A stretch of DNA of 64,000 nt from FEN-1297 sp963710735 (lineage in GTDB: Bacteria > Bacteroidota > Ignavibacteria > Ignavibacteriales > Ignavibacteriaceae): the NCBI GenBank assembly GCA_963710735.1, contig CAVQBN010000024.1:310001-374000 (forward strand), read 5' to 3'. Position 1 is the first letter of the stretch. Every line of letters starts with the position of its first letter. Under the pieces are notes generated by a model. That model saw only the letters and a list, made by a program, of their open reading frames with translations, did not search any database and was not told the origin of the DNA. Positions 45,086-54,852 of this stretch are shown here, one piece after another. Both the position numbers and the translations under genes were made by a program.

Positions 45086-46618
45086 TTAATTATGTTTTTT
45101 ATTTAGTTTATTTATAGAAAATTGCGACAATTCTTTTTTATTTATTTTTCCAGCTTCATTTTTTGGTAATTCCGTTAAAAACTCTACATACTTTGGAATT
45201 TTATATTTCGCAAGATTACCTTTGCAAAATTCCAGAACTTCATTTTCGGTTAGACTATTTATTTCATTCAATACGATATAAGCTTTACCAACTTCTCCCC
45301 ATTTATCATCGGGAACTCCAATAATTGCTACTTCTTTAATTTTGGAATTGGTATAAAGAAACTTTTCAACCTCAGCAGGATATACATTTTCACCGCCGCT
45401 TATATACATGTTCTTCTTACGGTCGACCACATAGAAATAATTTTCTTCATCTTTCTTCACCATATCGCCTGTATGGAACCAGCCATCGGTTATACACTCG
45501 GCAGTTTCCTTTTCATTTCTCCAATATCCAGGTGTAACAATTGGAGAACGCATCCAAAGTTCGCCAATTACATTAGCCCCGCACTCTTCGTTATTCTTAT
45601 CCATTATTTTTGCTTCAACATAAAAATTAGGAAAACCAATTGATCCGCGTTTTCTTATTGCATCATCTTGATGAAGTGAAAAACAATTCGGCCCTACTTC
45701 TGTTAATCCATAACCTTGTCTGATATATATCCCTTTTTCGTGCCACTTATTGATTAGAGGAATTGGCATCGGAGCTCCGCCAACAACAGCGTATCTAACA
45801 GAAGAAAGATCAACCTTTTGGAAGTATGGAGAATCGGCCATCATTTGAAGCATTGTGGGGACACCAAAAAGAATAGTAGTCTTTTCTTTTTCCATTAATT
45901 GAAGAATCGTATCAGCATCAAATCCTGTTAATAAAGTATGCGAAGCGCCATGCAGCACGAAAGGAGTAAACAATACATTCCAGCCGCCTGTGTGAAAGAA
46001 AGGTGCAAAACTTTGAGTATGGTCCTCCGAATTAAGATCAAGACGAAGCCCGGTGTTAATTGCATTCCAGAATAACATGCGGTGGTTTATTATTACGCCT
46101 TTAGATATTCCTGTTGTTCCGGCGGTATAAAGAATCATTACTGGATCATCTTCGGTAAATAAATATTGCGGAGTGAGATCAACTGGATTTATATTTTCAA
46201 AAAGGAAATAAGATAAATCTTCAAATTTCTTTTTTATTTTAATCTCTTTTAGTTTAACAAGTTTTTGTATCTGCTTCTCGAATTCTTGTTCATATAAAAA
46301 TAAAATCGGATCTGCATCTGAAATTAAAATATCAAGCTCACGCGGCGTTAAACGAAAATTAAGCGGAACAAGAACCGCTCCGATTTTTACACAGGCAAAA
46401 AAGAGCAGCACGTACTCGGCCCTATTTTTTGAATAAACCGCAATCCGCTCACCCCGAATAATTTTAAGTTCATCTCTTAGATAAATTGCCAATGCATTTG
46501 TTCTGGAATTAAAATCAGAGTAAGACCATTCAACATTAGAATTATGCTCTCTTAAAATCATTCTACCGGGCGTGTATTCCGCCCATTTATTCAACCAGTC
46601 AGTTTGAAAGTTGTACAT
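45086..46618 (-). CDS. AMP-forming acyl-CoA ligase
   Basis: 510 residues of the ANL superfamily: the P-loop ILYTAGTTGISKGVII near 167-182, YGLTEVGPN near 298-306, WFHTGDMVKKDEE near 382-394 and the catalytic Lys segment LPKNEAGKINKKEL near 482-495. It activates a fatty or aromatic acid to its CoA ester. It overlaps the symporter gene by 20 bases, so translation of the two is coupled. Exact acid unknown. Confidence 0.9.
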   Translation of the reverse strand: MYNFQTDWLNKWAEYTPGRMILREHNSNVEWSYSDFNSRTNALAIYLRDELKIIRGERIAVYSKNRAEYVLLFFACVKIGAVLVPLNFRLTPRELDILISDADPILFLYEQEFEKQIQKLVKLKEIKIKKKFEDLSYFLFENINPVDLTPQYLFTEDDPVMILYTAGTTGISKGVIINHRMLFWNAINTGLRLDLNSEDHTQSFAPFFHTGGWNVLFTPFVLHGASHTLLTGFDADTILQLMEKEKTTILFGVPTMLQMMADSPYFQKVDLSSVRYAVVGGAPMPIPLINKWHEKGIYIRQGYGLTEVGPNCFSLHQDDAIRKRGSIGFPNFYVEAKIMDKNNEECGANVIGELWMRSPIVTPGYWRNEKETAECITDGWFHTGDMVKKDEENYFYVVDRKKNMYISGGENVYPAEVEKFLYTNSKIKEVAIIGVPDDKWGEVGKAYIVLNEINSLTENEVLEFCKGNLAKYKIPKYVEFLTELPKNEAGKINKKELSQFSINKLNKKHN

Positions 46619-48131
46619 CGGATTTTCTCCTTACTGACAGATAAATTATTCCACCAACTATCAATGAAGCTGAAATAGCCATTGCGCCTGCTACGCCTGG
46701 ATTTTCCCCTGTAGCTTTGGTAAAAGGGACAGCTACTTTCCCGTAATAAAAAATAAAATGAACAATAATTGCTGTTACAGAAGCGCTGATTACTGGAACT
46801 TTTGTTATATCCTTTATAAACATTCCAAACAAGATAGGAACGAATGCTGCTGCAAAATAAGCGTAAACCCCGTTCTGTGCGAAAATCCCGACACTCAATT
46901 TTGGATGAATTAATTGATCGTATGAAATTAGAATAGCAACTAAAGCCAGCATTATAATTACAATTCTGTTAATAATTATTTTTGTATGTTCACGCTTTAA
47001 TTGATCTTTTGAAAAATTTCTTCCGAAAATAGGTTCGATAATATCTGTTGTAACTGTTGTAGCAACTGCCTGAATCAGACCTTCAAGAGTTGAAATGCCG
47101 GCGCTGATAAGACCAAGCACCACGAATAAGCCCACATAAACCGGGAATTCTTTTACAACATATGCCGAAACGATTCCATCAAGTTTTAAAGGGATGCCAT
47201 TTAATTTTAAATCGGGAAAAGCTATTCGCGCATATAATCCGATTATAACTACTAGAAAGAAAATCATTTCGGTGATAATTCCACTAACCAAGTATTTATT
47301 TACATCTTTATCGGTTTTCAATAATAGAGACTTTGTGATTATATGCGGCTGGCACACAATTGCAGCGCCAATTACAATTTGTGCGAATATGATTTCGAAA
47401 TAATCACGAAAAAGGAAACTGCTTGCGTTTGTTGACTGAATCAGTTTCGGATCTATGCTGCTTAGTTTGTCTAAGAATCCGTGAACGCCGTTACTGAAAT
47501 TTTGATAACCTGAACCAAGAAGAATAAATGCAACTGCAAGCATTATAACCGCTTGAACTGTGTTTGTATAAACCATAGAATTCGCACCGCCGAACATCAT
47601 ATAGCCGAATATGAAAACGACAATTCCGATAAGTATAGTAAGTTCATTTACATTCAATGTTTTTGAAAGAACTTTTGTTAGTCCAACACAAATCAAAACT
47701 ATAAATGTCATAAGCAATAGAGAAAGGAATGCGAAGAATAGAGAATAAGCCTTGCTGTTATATCTCGTCCCCATCCATTGCGCCATTGTTAAAGCTTTAA
47801 CGGTACTTCCGTGTTTGCGAAAACCTTTTGTTAGAAGAAATAACGAGATCATAGCCGCAATAGGTAAAACAATGGCATAAGATATTACTCCGCTAATACC
47901 GTATAAAGCAATAAATCCCGGGTTTATTATAAATGTAGCCGCACTAGTCATAGAAGCAGCTAATGCCAGCCCGACCGCTATTGGAGAAAAAGCAACATTG
48001 CCGACAGCGTAGTCGTTCATATTTTTTATTTTTAATGCACCGCGTATAACAAGAAAAAGAATAATTGCCATGTACACAATTACAAGCACCCAGCCTGCGG
48101 TTACCAATTCATTTGAAGCAATATTATTCAT
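46599..48131 (-). CDS. Sodium:solute symporter family transporter
   Basis: 510 residues with about 13 membrane helices. FSPIAVGLALAASMTSAATF near 48-67 and the GLISAGISTLEGLIQAVATT region near 340-359 are typical of the SSS family. The relatives include carboxylate transporters such as ActP and PutP. Its overlap with the acyl-CoA ligase gene suggests import of the carboxylic acid that the ligase activates. Confidence 0.88.
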   Translation of the reverse strand: MNNIASNELVTAGWVLVIVYMAIILFLVIRGALKIKNMNDYAVGNVAFSPIAVGLALAASMTSAATFIINPGFIALYGISGVISYAIVLPIAAMISLFLLTKGFRKHGSTVKALTMAQWMGTRYNSKAYSLFFAFLSLLLMTFIVLICVGLTKVLSKTLNVNELTILIGIVVFIFGYMMFGGANSMVYTNTVQAVIMLAVAFILLGSGYQNFSNGVHGFLDKLSSIDPKLIQSTNASSFLFRDYFEIIFAQIVIGAAIVCQPHIITKSLLLKTDKDVNKYLVSGIITEMIFFLVVIIGLYARIAFPDLKLNGIPLKLDGIVSAYVVKEFPVYVGLFVVLGLISAGISTLEGLIQAVATTVTTDIIEPIFGRNFSKDQLKREHTKIIINRIVIIMLALVAILISYDQLIHPKLSVGIFAQNGVYAYFAAAFVPILFGMFIKDITKVPVISASVTAIIVHFIFYYGKVAVPFTKATGENPGVAGAMAISASLIVGGIIYLSVRRKSDVQLSN

Positions 48132-48172
48132 AAACTATCTTATTATGATTGTAAAAATCTAAAAAGATTATT

Positions 48173-49162
48173 TTACCATCTAAAAGCTGCACTGGCAAAA
48201 GCTAATCCTCCTCCTGAACCAATGAACATTACAAGGTCGCCCTTTTTTAGTTTATCTTTTTTCACTGCATCGTCCAGCGCCATTGGAATACAAGCCGATC
48301 CGGTATAACCGAATCGCTCCATTATTGTATGCCCTTTTACACGTTCAACACCAAGATTGTCCAAAGTCTCCCAAATACTGTTAATATTAATTTGAGTAAA
48401 AAAAAATGCTTTGAAATCATCAGGCTTAACATTCAGTCTTTCACAAATATCTTTTGCCATTTTAGTCCATGTATCCGGATTTATTTCTTTTGGAAATTTT
48501 TTAACAAATTTTAGCAGGTGATCTTTTTTCTTTATTACTTCATTTGTTACAGGCATATGTGTTCCGCCTGCGTAAATCCCCATCCAATCTGAATACTGTC
48601 CTTCAGTATAAAGATCGCTTGTTAAAAATCCGCTAACTTGATCTTCCGCCGCGGATAAAATAACTGCTCCGGCACCATCAGCAAAAAGTGTAACTGTTTT
48701 TTTATCACTCATATCCAAATATTTACTCATTGCATAAGCACCAATCACAAGTATGTTTTTATATCTTTCATCCGATCTTATATATTTTGAAGCGATATCA
48801 ACCGCTGTAACAAAACCCGCACAGGCAGTATTGACATCAAATGTTCCTGCGTTAACTGCACCAAGACGATGCTGAACAACGGAAGCGGTAGAAGGTGAAA
48901 TATATTCCGGTGTATCCGTAGCTATTATAATAAGATCTAAATCTTCAGGTTTTAGGCCTGCATTTTGAAGTGTATTTTCAGCGGAGTGTATACATAAGTC
49001 GGCCGTCGATTCATCTTCAGCACACCAATGACGTTCTTTAATCGTTAAATTTTCCACTAACCAGGTATCAACGTCTTCGCCCAGCAATTCATTGAAATAA
49101 CTGTTAGGCAAGACTTTCTCCGGGACATAAGATCCCGTTCCTTTAATTACTGCATTTTTCAT
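48173..49162 (-). CDS. Ketoacyl-synthase-III-like protein with altered active site
   Basis: 329 residues with the thiolase fold of FabH. The N-terminus IKGTGSYVPEKVL, TADLCIHSAENTL and the nucleophile C114 in FDVNTACAGFVTA are intact, and the C-terminal GSGGGLAFASAAFRW is as in FabH. Aligning to the FabH end, the catalytic His position is T256 (FFFTQININ for VPHQANL) and the Asn position is Y286 (FGYTGSA for HGNTSAA). Without these it should not decarboxylate malonyl-ACP, so an acyl transfer or hydrolase-like thioester reaction is more likely. It sits between FabG-like and symporter genes. Confidence 0.85.
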   Translation of the reverse strand: MKNAVIKGTGSYVPEKVLPNSYFNELLGEDVDTWLVENLTIKERHWCAEDESTADLCIHSAENTLQNAGLKPEDLDLIIIATDTPEYISPSTASVVQHRLGAVNAGTFDVNTACAGFVTAVDIASKYIRSDERYKNILVIGAYAMSKYLDMSDKKTVTLFADGAGAVILSAAEDQVSGFLTSDLYTEGQYSDWMGIYAGGTHMPVTNEVIKKKDHLLKFVKKFPKEINPDTWTKMAKDICERLNVKPDDFKAFFFTQININSIWETLDNLGVERVKGHTIMERFGYTGSACIPMALDDAVKKDKLKKGDLVMFIGSGGGLAFASAAFRW

Positions 49163-49190
49163 AAAATGATTTTATTTCTGCTTTAGTTGA

Positions 49191-49928
49191 TTAAAGAACC
49201 AAACCACCATCAACACTTAAAGTAACACCGGTGATAAATTTTGCTTCATCGCTTGATAGAAAAAGATAAGCATCGGCAATATCTGAAGGATCCCCAAGTC
49301 TACCCAGCGGAGTTTTCTCTTGAAGCATTGTAATAATTTTTTCCGGAATTGTTGCGACCATTTCAGTAGCAATAAAGCCCGGTGCAACTGCATTTACATT
49401 AATTCCTTTTCTTCCCAGTTCACGAGCCCAGACTTTTGTCATTCCGATTATACCGGATTTTGTTGCAACATAATTAGTCTGTCCAAAGTTACCGTAAATA
49501 CCAACTACGGAAGAAGTATTTATAATTTTACCGTATTTATTTTCAACCATGTAAGGAGCAACTGCTTTTGTACAATTGAAGACTCCGGTCAAGTTAACAT
49601 CAATAACTTGCTTCCATTGATCGGCAGTCATTTTTAATAGTGTTGCGTCTTTTGTAATTCCGGCATTATTAATCAGAATATCAATTTTTCCATATTGATT
49701 AAATACTTCTCTTGCGGAATTTTCAACGGAAGAAAGATCGGTTACATCAGTTTTAATAAAGTCCAGATATTCATTTTTAAGTTCATTTTTTAATTGAAGC
49801 ACCTTCTCTTCAATAATATCCCAAATAATTACTCTAGCACCTTCGCTTAAAAATTTTATTACTGTGGCTTTCCCTATTCCCTGAGCTCCGCCTGTAATGA
49901 TCGCAATTTTATTTTCCAGCCTTTTCAT
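49191..49928 (-). CDS. FabG-like short-chain dehydrogenase/reductase
   Basis: 245 residues of classical SDR type: cofactor loop ITGGAQGIGKAT near 11-22, INNAG at 86-90, and the catalytic S140, Y153 and K157 (with N at 112). The C-terminus GVTLSVDGGLVL is typical of 3-oxoacyl reductases. It lies 28 bases before the KASIII-like gene. It may reduce or oxidise a 3-oxo/hydroxy acyl compound in the cluster; it need not be the fatty-acid synthesis FabG. Confidence 0.9.
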   Translation of the reverse strand: MKRLENKIAIITGGAQGIGKATVIKFLSEGARVIIWDIIEEKVLQLKNELKNEYLDFIKTDVTDLSSVENSAREVFNQYGKIDILINNAGITKDATLLKMTADQWKQVIDVNLTGVFNCTKAVAPYMVENKYGKIINTSSVVGIYGNFGQTNYVATKSGIIGMTKVWARELGRKGINVNAVAPGFIATEMVATIPEKIITMLQEKTPLGRLGDPSDIADAYLFLSSDEAKFITGVTLSVDGGLVL

Positions 49929-50013
49929 AATGAACCCCTTTAATATTTTAATGTTCTATACTTCGAAACACAAAAATCAAAATGACGATAAAAGATAAAC
50001 GTAAAAAATATTT

Positions 50014-50508
50014 TTATTTAATAAGCTTATTTCTATCTTTTTCCCACTCTTCAAGAAAAGTATTGAAATGTTTCTCCATGAGCTTGTAAAAGCGCTCCAT
50101 TTCAATGGCCCTTTCCGATATTACCTTGAGCGCAGTATTACTTTTCTTTTCACTTATTGCTTTTTGTTTGATTTGTGTTGCTATTCTGGTATTGTTTTTA
50201 ATTAGCTCTAAATTATTACGAAAAGCGTTCTCAAAAATTTCCGGTTCAATTTCATAATAATCTTTACGGTTATTTTCAGGTGACCAGGCTTTACGAATTA
50301 AATTTTTGTCACGAAGTCTGTGCACAATTTGACTTATAGGGCCTTTACTTCGTCCAAGTTGCTTTGTTATTTCGTCGAGTGAAACCGGCGCGGGAGAAGA
50401 AAGTAGAAGCGCAACAACATGCCCCATCAGTTTATTTAATCCAAAAGATTTATAAGCAACCCCAAATCTTTGGATAATTTCATTTCTTACTTTTTCTTCG
50501 GGTGTCAT
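50014..50508 (-). CDS. GbsR/MarR-family transcriptional regulator
   Basis: 164 residues with a winged helix: LMGHVVALLLSSPAPVSLDE (~25-44) and ITKQLGRSKGPISQIVHRLR (~45-64), the GbsR-type N-terminus, then a basic wing and a coiled C-terminal half. GbsR-type proteins repress uptake operons (choline in Bacillus). Here it precedes the SDR-KAS-symporter genes by 85 bases and probably controls the cluster. Confidence 0.85.
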   Translation of the reverse strand: MTPEEKVRNEIIQRFGVAYKSFGLNKLMGHVVALLLSSPAPVSLDEITKQLGRSKGPISQIVHRLRDKNLIRKAWSPENNRKDYYEIEPEIFENAFRNNLELIKNNTRIATQIKQKAISEKKSNTALKVISERAIEMERFYKLMEKHFNTFLEEWEKDRNKLIK

Positions 50509-50643
50509 ATCAATATTTTTAATTTTTGAAATTTTTCAAACATTAAAAACATAACTTACTATTTCTTTAAAGTCAAGGAATTAATTTTTTTTATAAAAAA
50601 ATCTATTGATGTATAAATTAGACTTAAGGTTTTGGGTAAGATT

Positions 50644-52917
50644 CTAAAATTCCAAACTCAGCCCAAGTGACGGTAAAATTCCAATCGATTCACCTCTTTC
50701 AGCCTTTTGTGTCCTCGGATCCCAGCGGATAGAGTTACTGCTTTTATTATTATAAACATTTTGAATATCGATATAGGTTATTAAAGTCAGCTTTTCAAAA
50801 TACCATCGTCTGTCAACTCTTAAGTCGAGGCTGTGCAGCGGATTATAATAATCGGTTAAATATTTAGAGACAAGCTGCGTTCCATCAGATTCATAAGGCG
50901 TATAAGGGCTCCCGGATGCAAAACGGAATTTTAAACTGGCTTCCCATTTTTTATTAAATTTATAACCGCCGCTTATATTTAGAATCCATTTTTGGTCGTA
51001 AATGCCGGGTCGTGTAATTCCATCAAGCGGCGTGAATTTAGTTTCGCTGTATGTGAGACTGAAGATACCGTAAAATCTTAGTTGAGATAATTTTTTCTGA
51101 ATAGAAAGTTCAATTCCTTTGCTGTTTCCTTTACCTTTATCGGTTAACGGTTCTAATCCGAATGAAGAGAAATTATCTTCCGATCCGGAAAATCCGGCAC
51201 CTGTATTTGCTAAAACTAAATACGGCCTTATCAAACTGGTGGGATAGTCAGAATATAGTTTATAAAATGCTTCAACCTTAATTAAGGCATCTTCTCTAAT
51301 AAGATGATCGATTCCTAATATTAAATGTTCCGCACGAATATCCTCCAAATTATTTTTATTTTCATCCAACGCAAGCCAAATATATGAAGGCGACTGATAG
51401 TATACTCCGCCGCTTGCGTTTAGTGAGGTTAAATCGGTAAAATTATATGATGCGGAAATTCTCGGGCTCAAATAAAATTTCTTTTTTAACGGATTAAAAT
51501 AATCAAGTCGTAAACCTAAATTTGTTTTTAATTTACTAAAGAAAATATTATTCAGGTTTACATATGCAGACGATTTTGAATAATTTTCGTTTGTATTTAA
51601 AAGATTAATCGGGAGAACATCGCCGAAAGAAGTAACAAAATTCGGCAGCAAAACATCAGCTTCAAACTTTATATATTTCCCCATTATACCTGCCGAAATT
51701 TCAGTTGATGAAGAAAATTTATAGACTAAGTCTGCTCTAAGGGAATTTTCCTGTTCTCTTGAAATATTTTTAAATATAGGATTTAGCAAAGTATCTCTTT
51801 GTTGTGTATTGTAATCAACATAAGTTCTGCTTAGGGTAATATTAAAAAATCCGTTTTGTATTAAGCGCTGATAATATATTCCGGTTACATACTGTTTTTG
51901 ATCGCTGCCGAGAATTCTGGAATTATCAAATCTTTTGTCAGCGGTTTCATTAAAATATTTTACATTATCAAAAGCACCCACAAACAAAAAAGATATATTG
52001 CTGGAATTATCTAATTTAAAATTTGCCTTTGAGATTAAATCATAGTATTCCGGAACAAACCCGAATCCGGCAGCCTTAAAAATAAAATCAAGATAACTCC
52101 TTCTGGCCGAAAAAATAAAATTATTATTATCGCCAATCGGACCTTCTAAGTTAAGTCCAAACTGTGAAGCAGAAATTGTAGCCTTTCCTCCCAGCCTGTC
52201 TTCACGGCCGTTTCTCAAATCGATTTTTAAAACTGAAGAAAGCTTATCGCCGTATTCCGCAGAAAATCCTCCTGTTGAAAATGAAGTTTCTTTTACGTAA
52301 TCAAGATTTATATAACTTAACGGGCCGCCGGAAGCACCTTGAGTACCAAAATGATTTATGTTTGGTACTTCTATTCCATCTAAAATATACAAATTTTCAG
52401 AAGGCGCGCCGCCACGTACTATCAAATCATTCCTGCCGGGATCCGCCTGAGCAACACCCGGCAAAACCGATAAAGCTCTTACAACATCTTCAAATCCTCC
52501 CGGTGTTCTTCTAATTTCTTCATATCCAAAATTTCTAGTACTGATAATATCTGTTGGAGCTTTTGAAAAATATCCTGCATTAACTGTTACATTCTGCAGT
52601 TGAATTGCTTCTTCTGTAAGATTAAAATCCGCCTGTGCCGGCTTTGATGACCGCACTATGATATCCGTCTTAATTTCTGATGCGTAACCGATAATAGAAG
52701 CTTTTACTTGATACGAATTTACAGGAATTCCTATTATTTCAAATTTTCCATCCAAATCTGTTGCAGCGCCATAATTTGTGCCTATCAGAATTATATTCAC
52801 TCCAGGCAAAGGCTGATTACTAACGGCATCAGTTACTTTTCCATAGATTGAACCTTTTTCATTTTGTGCTAAAATTAAAGAAGACAACAAAGAAAGAATT
52901 AAAAGAATTTTTCCCAT
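50644..52917 (-). CDS. TonB-dependent receptor with carboxypeptidase-like N-terminal domain
   Basis: 757 residues. A signal peptide is followed by a CarboxypepD_reg-like domain (~20-105, GKVTDAVSNQPLPGVNIILIG), a plug domain (RALSVLPGVAQADPGRNDLI, then GAPSENLYILDGIEV) and a long barrel. There is no STN domain, so signalling through an anti-sigma factor is unlikely. It ends with SLGLSLEF, a barrel-closing strand. It is the first gene of the cluster and probably imports its substrate. Confidence 0.9.
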   Translation of the reverse strand: MGKILLILSLLSSLILAQNEKGSIYGKVTDAVSNQPLPGVNIILIGTNYGAATDLDGKFEIIGIPVNSYQVKASIIGYASEIKTDIIVRSSKPAQADFNLTEEAIQLQNVTVNAGYFSKAPTDIISTRNFGYEEIRRTPGGFEDVVRALSVLPGVAQADPGRNDLIVRGGAPSENLYILDGIEVPNINHFGTQGASGGPLSYINLDYVKETSFSTGGFSAEYGDKLSSVLKIDLRNGREDRLGGKATISASQFGLNLEGPIGDNNNFIFSARRSYLDFIFKAAGFGFVPEYYDLISKANFKLDNSSNISFLFVGAFDNVKYFNETADKRFDNSRILGSDQKQYVTGIYYQRLIQNGFFNITLSRTYVDYNTQQRDTLLNPIFKNISREQENSLRADLVYKFSSSTEISAGIMGKYIKFEADVLLPNFVTSFGDVLPINLLNTNENYSKSSAYVNLNNIFFSKLKTNLGLRLDYFNPLKKKFYLSPRISASYNFTDLTSLNASGGVYYQSPSYIWLALDENKNNLEDIRAEHLILGIDHLIREDALIKVEAFYKLYSDYPTSLIRPYLVLANTGAGFSGSEDNFSSFGLEPLTDKGKGNSKGIELSIQKKLSQLRFYGIFSLTYSETKFTPLDGITRPGIYDQKWILNISGGYKFNKKWEASLKFRFASGSPYTPYESDGTQLVSKYLTDYYNPLHSLDLRVDRRWYFEKLTLITYIDIQNVYNNKSSNSIRWDPRTQKAERGESIGILPSLGLSLEF

Positions 52918-53215
52918 TTTTCCCTTTTTTTAATTTAATAGTTAACTAAATAAAATTACTAATGCAATAATTGTTCATTTATTAATTTTTTCAAGCTGAA
53001 GATTACAATCAATTTGATGAACAAAAATTATTATAAAAATTTCATGTAAGTATTTCAAATTATGCTTTTTGTAATGAGGCTTTTTAACAAAATTAGCTTG
53101 GTTTTGTTCCGCAACATAGTTCTAAAATCAGGATTGCTAATTCATTTCTCATTTAAATATTAAAATCCATAAATTAGCACGTTTGAAATTCGATCTCTTA
53201 TTATATGGAGGAAGT
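52918..53215. other. Divergent spacer between receptor and peptidase genes
   Basis: About 298 bases, AT-rich, must contain promoters in both directions. I see no repeat or structure; the peptidase ribosome binding site GGAGGA is at 53205-53211. Confidence 0.4.
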
Positions 53216-54355
53216 ATGAAATCCAGGATTACTGCTTATATATTGATTTTATCTGCCGTTTTTATTGCATCAATTTATCCGCAGAAAAAAGAAAAGAAAG
53301 AGGAGAAAAAAGACCGGCACACATTCACAATGGTTTATGAAATAGGTGCCACTTCAGTAAAGAACCAGGCAAAAACCGGAACTTGCTGGGATTTTGCAAC
53401 TCAATCGTTTCTGGAAAGTGAAATTATGCGGTTGCACAATAAGAAATATGATTTGTCTGAAATGTTCAATGTAAGATATACTTACCCCTTAAAAGCGGAA
53501 AGGTATGTAAGATACCATGGAAAGTATCAATTCGGAGAGGGTGGACAGGCACACGACGTTTTAAAAATATTCGACACTTACGGTGCTGTTCCCTATTCTG
53601 TTTATCCAGGACTTGAGCCAGGTGATTCACTTTATGATAACACCGAAATGGATGCGGTTTTAAAATCAGTTCTTAAAACAATTGTTGAAAGGAAAAAGAT
53701 TACACAGCATTATAAACAAATTGTTAATGCTATCTGCGACATTTATCTGGGAAAAGTACCGGAAAAGTTTGAATATGACGGTAAAGAATTTACACCTAAA
53801 AGTTTTGCTAAAAGCTTAGGTATCAATACCAAAGATTATGTTGAAATAACTTCATATACGCATCACCCTTTTTATTCTAAATTCGTTCTGGAAGTACCTG
53901 ATAATTGGGAAGAAGGTGAATATTATAATGTCCCTTTGAATGATCTTATTAAAATTATGGATAATGCTTTAGCGAACGGCTACTCGATTGCATGGGATGG
54001 AGCCGTGGGGAAAGATAATTTTTACAGAAAAAAAGGTTACGCTGTAGTTCCGATTGATGAAAGCGATACTTCCAGTACCGGCCCTGAAAAAGAAAAAGAT
54101 GTTACTCAGGAAATGAGACAGAAAGCATACAACGATTATACAACTACCGATGATCATCTTATGCATATAGTAGGTTTAGCACAAGACCAGGCTGGAACAA
54201 AATTTTATTATACAAAAAATTCCTGGGGTACAAAAGATAAAAAATACAACGGGTACTGGTATATGTCAGAACCATTTGTAAAATTAAGAACCATAGCTAT
54301 TCTGGTTCATAAAGATGCCATACCAAAAGAAATAAGAGAAAAATTAGGTCTTTAA
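53216..54355 (+). CDS. Secreted C1 peptidase, bleomycin-hydrolase/PepC-like
   Basis: 379 residues from the ATG at 53216 (GGAGG upstream; the frame begins with TTG 11 codons earlier). A signal peptide (MKSRITAYILILSAVFIAS) is unusual for this normally cytoplasmic family. The triad is visible: C57 in KTGTCWDFAT, His in TTDDHLMHIVGL and Asn in YTKNSWGTK near the end. It probably trims peptides in the periplasm or outside. A strong terminator follows. Confidence 0.9.
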   Translation: MKSRITAYILILSAVFIASIYPQKKEKKEEKKDRHTFTMVYEIGATSVKNQAKTGTCWDFATQSFLESEIMRLHNKKYDLSEMFNVRYTYPLKAERYVRYHGKYQFGEGGQAHDVLKIFDTYGAVPYSVYPGLEPGDSLYDNTEMDAVLKSVLKTIVERKKITQHYKQIVNAICDIYLGKVPEKFEYDGKEFTPKSFAKSLGINTKDYVEITSYTHHPFYSKFVLEVPDNWEEGEYYNVPLNDLIKIMDNALANGYSIAWDGAVGKDNFYRKKGYAVVPIDESDTSSTGPEKEKDVTQEMRQKAYNDYTTTDDHLMHIVGLAQDQAGTKFYYTKNSWGTKDKKYNGYWYMSEPFVKLRTIAILVHKDAIPKEIREKLGL

Positions 54356-54410
54356 TTTTGCAGATTGGGAATTAAAACAAGTAAAACCCCCTGGGTTTTT
54401 AAAATTAGCA

Positions 54411-54435
54411 AAGGCAGCTGATAAGGCTGCCTTTT
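54411..54435 (+). terminator. Terminator of the peptidase gene
   Basis: AAGGCAGC (54411-54418) pairs with GCTGCCTT (54426-54433), loop TGATAAG, then TTAAATAAA. Compact GC-rich 8-pair stem a short way after the stop codon. Confidence 0.75.
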
Positions 54436-54465
54436 AAATAAATCACACAAAGTAAATATTCATTA

Positions 54466-54852
54466 TTAATCTTTTTTATCGACCTTACTTAGAATTTCCC
54501 GAACTAAATTTTTCAAATCATTTAATTCATAAGGCTTTGATAAATAGTGTGTCATTCCCCGGGAGAGAAATTTTTCTTTGTCCCCTTCCATTGCATAAGC
54601 TGTTAATGCAACAATCGGAGTATGTTGATAATTTTCTATTTTCCTTATTGCCTGAGCTGTTTCTATACCATTCATACCATAGCCCAATCCGACATCCATT
54701 AATATCATCTCATAATTATCTCGTTTTACCATATCTACCGCTTTAAAACCGTTATCCGCAAAAGCCATCTCACAAATATTATTAAGTACAATTTTGATTA
54801 CTTCTACACCCAAACTATCATCTTCTACGACGAGAACTTTTTGCAAACTCAT
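54466..54852 (-). CDS. Stand-alone response-regulator receiver protein
   Basis: 128 residues, CheY-like receiver only. VVEDDSLG near 8-15, phospho-acceptor Asp in MILMDVGLGYGMNG, Thr in IVALTAYAM and Lys in YLSKPYE are all present. A third orphan receiver in this window, but less like the pair at 21734-22834. Partner unknown. Confidence 0.88.
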   Translation of the reverse strand: MSLQKVLVVEDDSLGVEVIKIVLNNICEMAFADNGFKAVDMVKRDNYEMILMDVGLGYGMNGIETAQAIRKIENYQHTPIVALTAYAMEGDKEKFLSRGMTHYLSKPYELNDLKNLVREILSKVDKKD

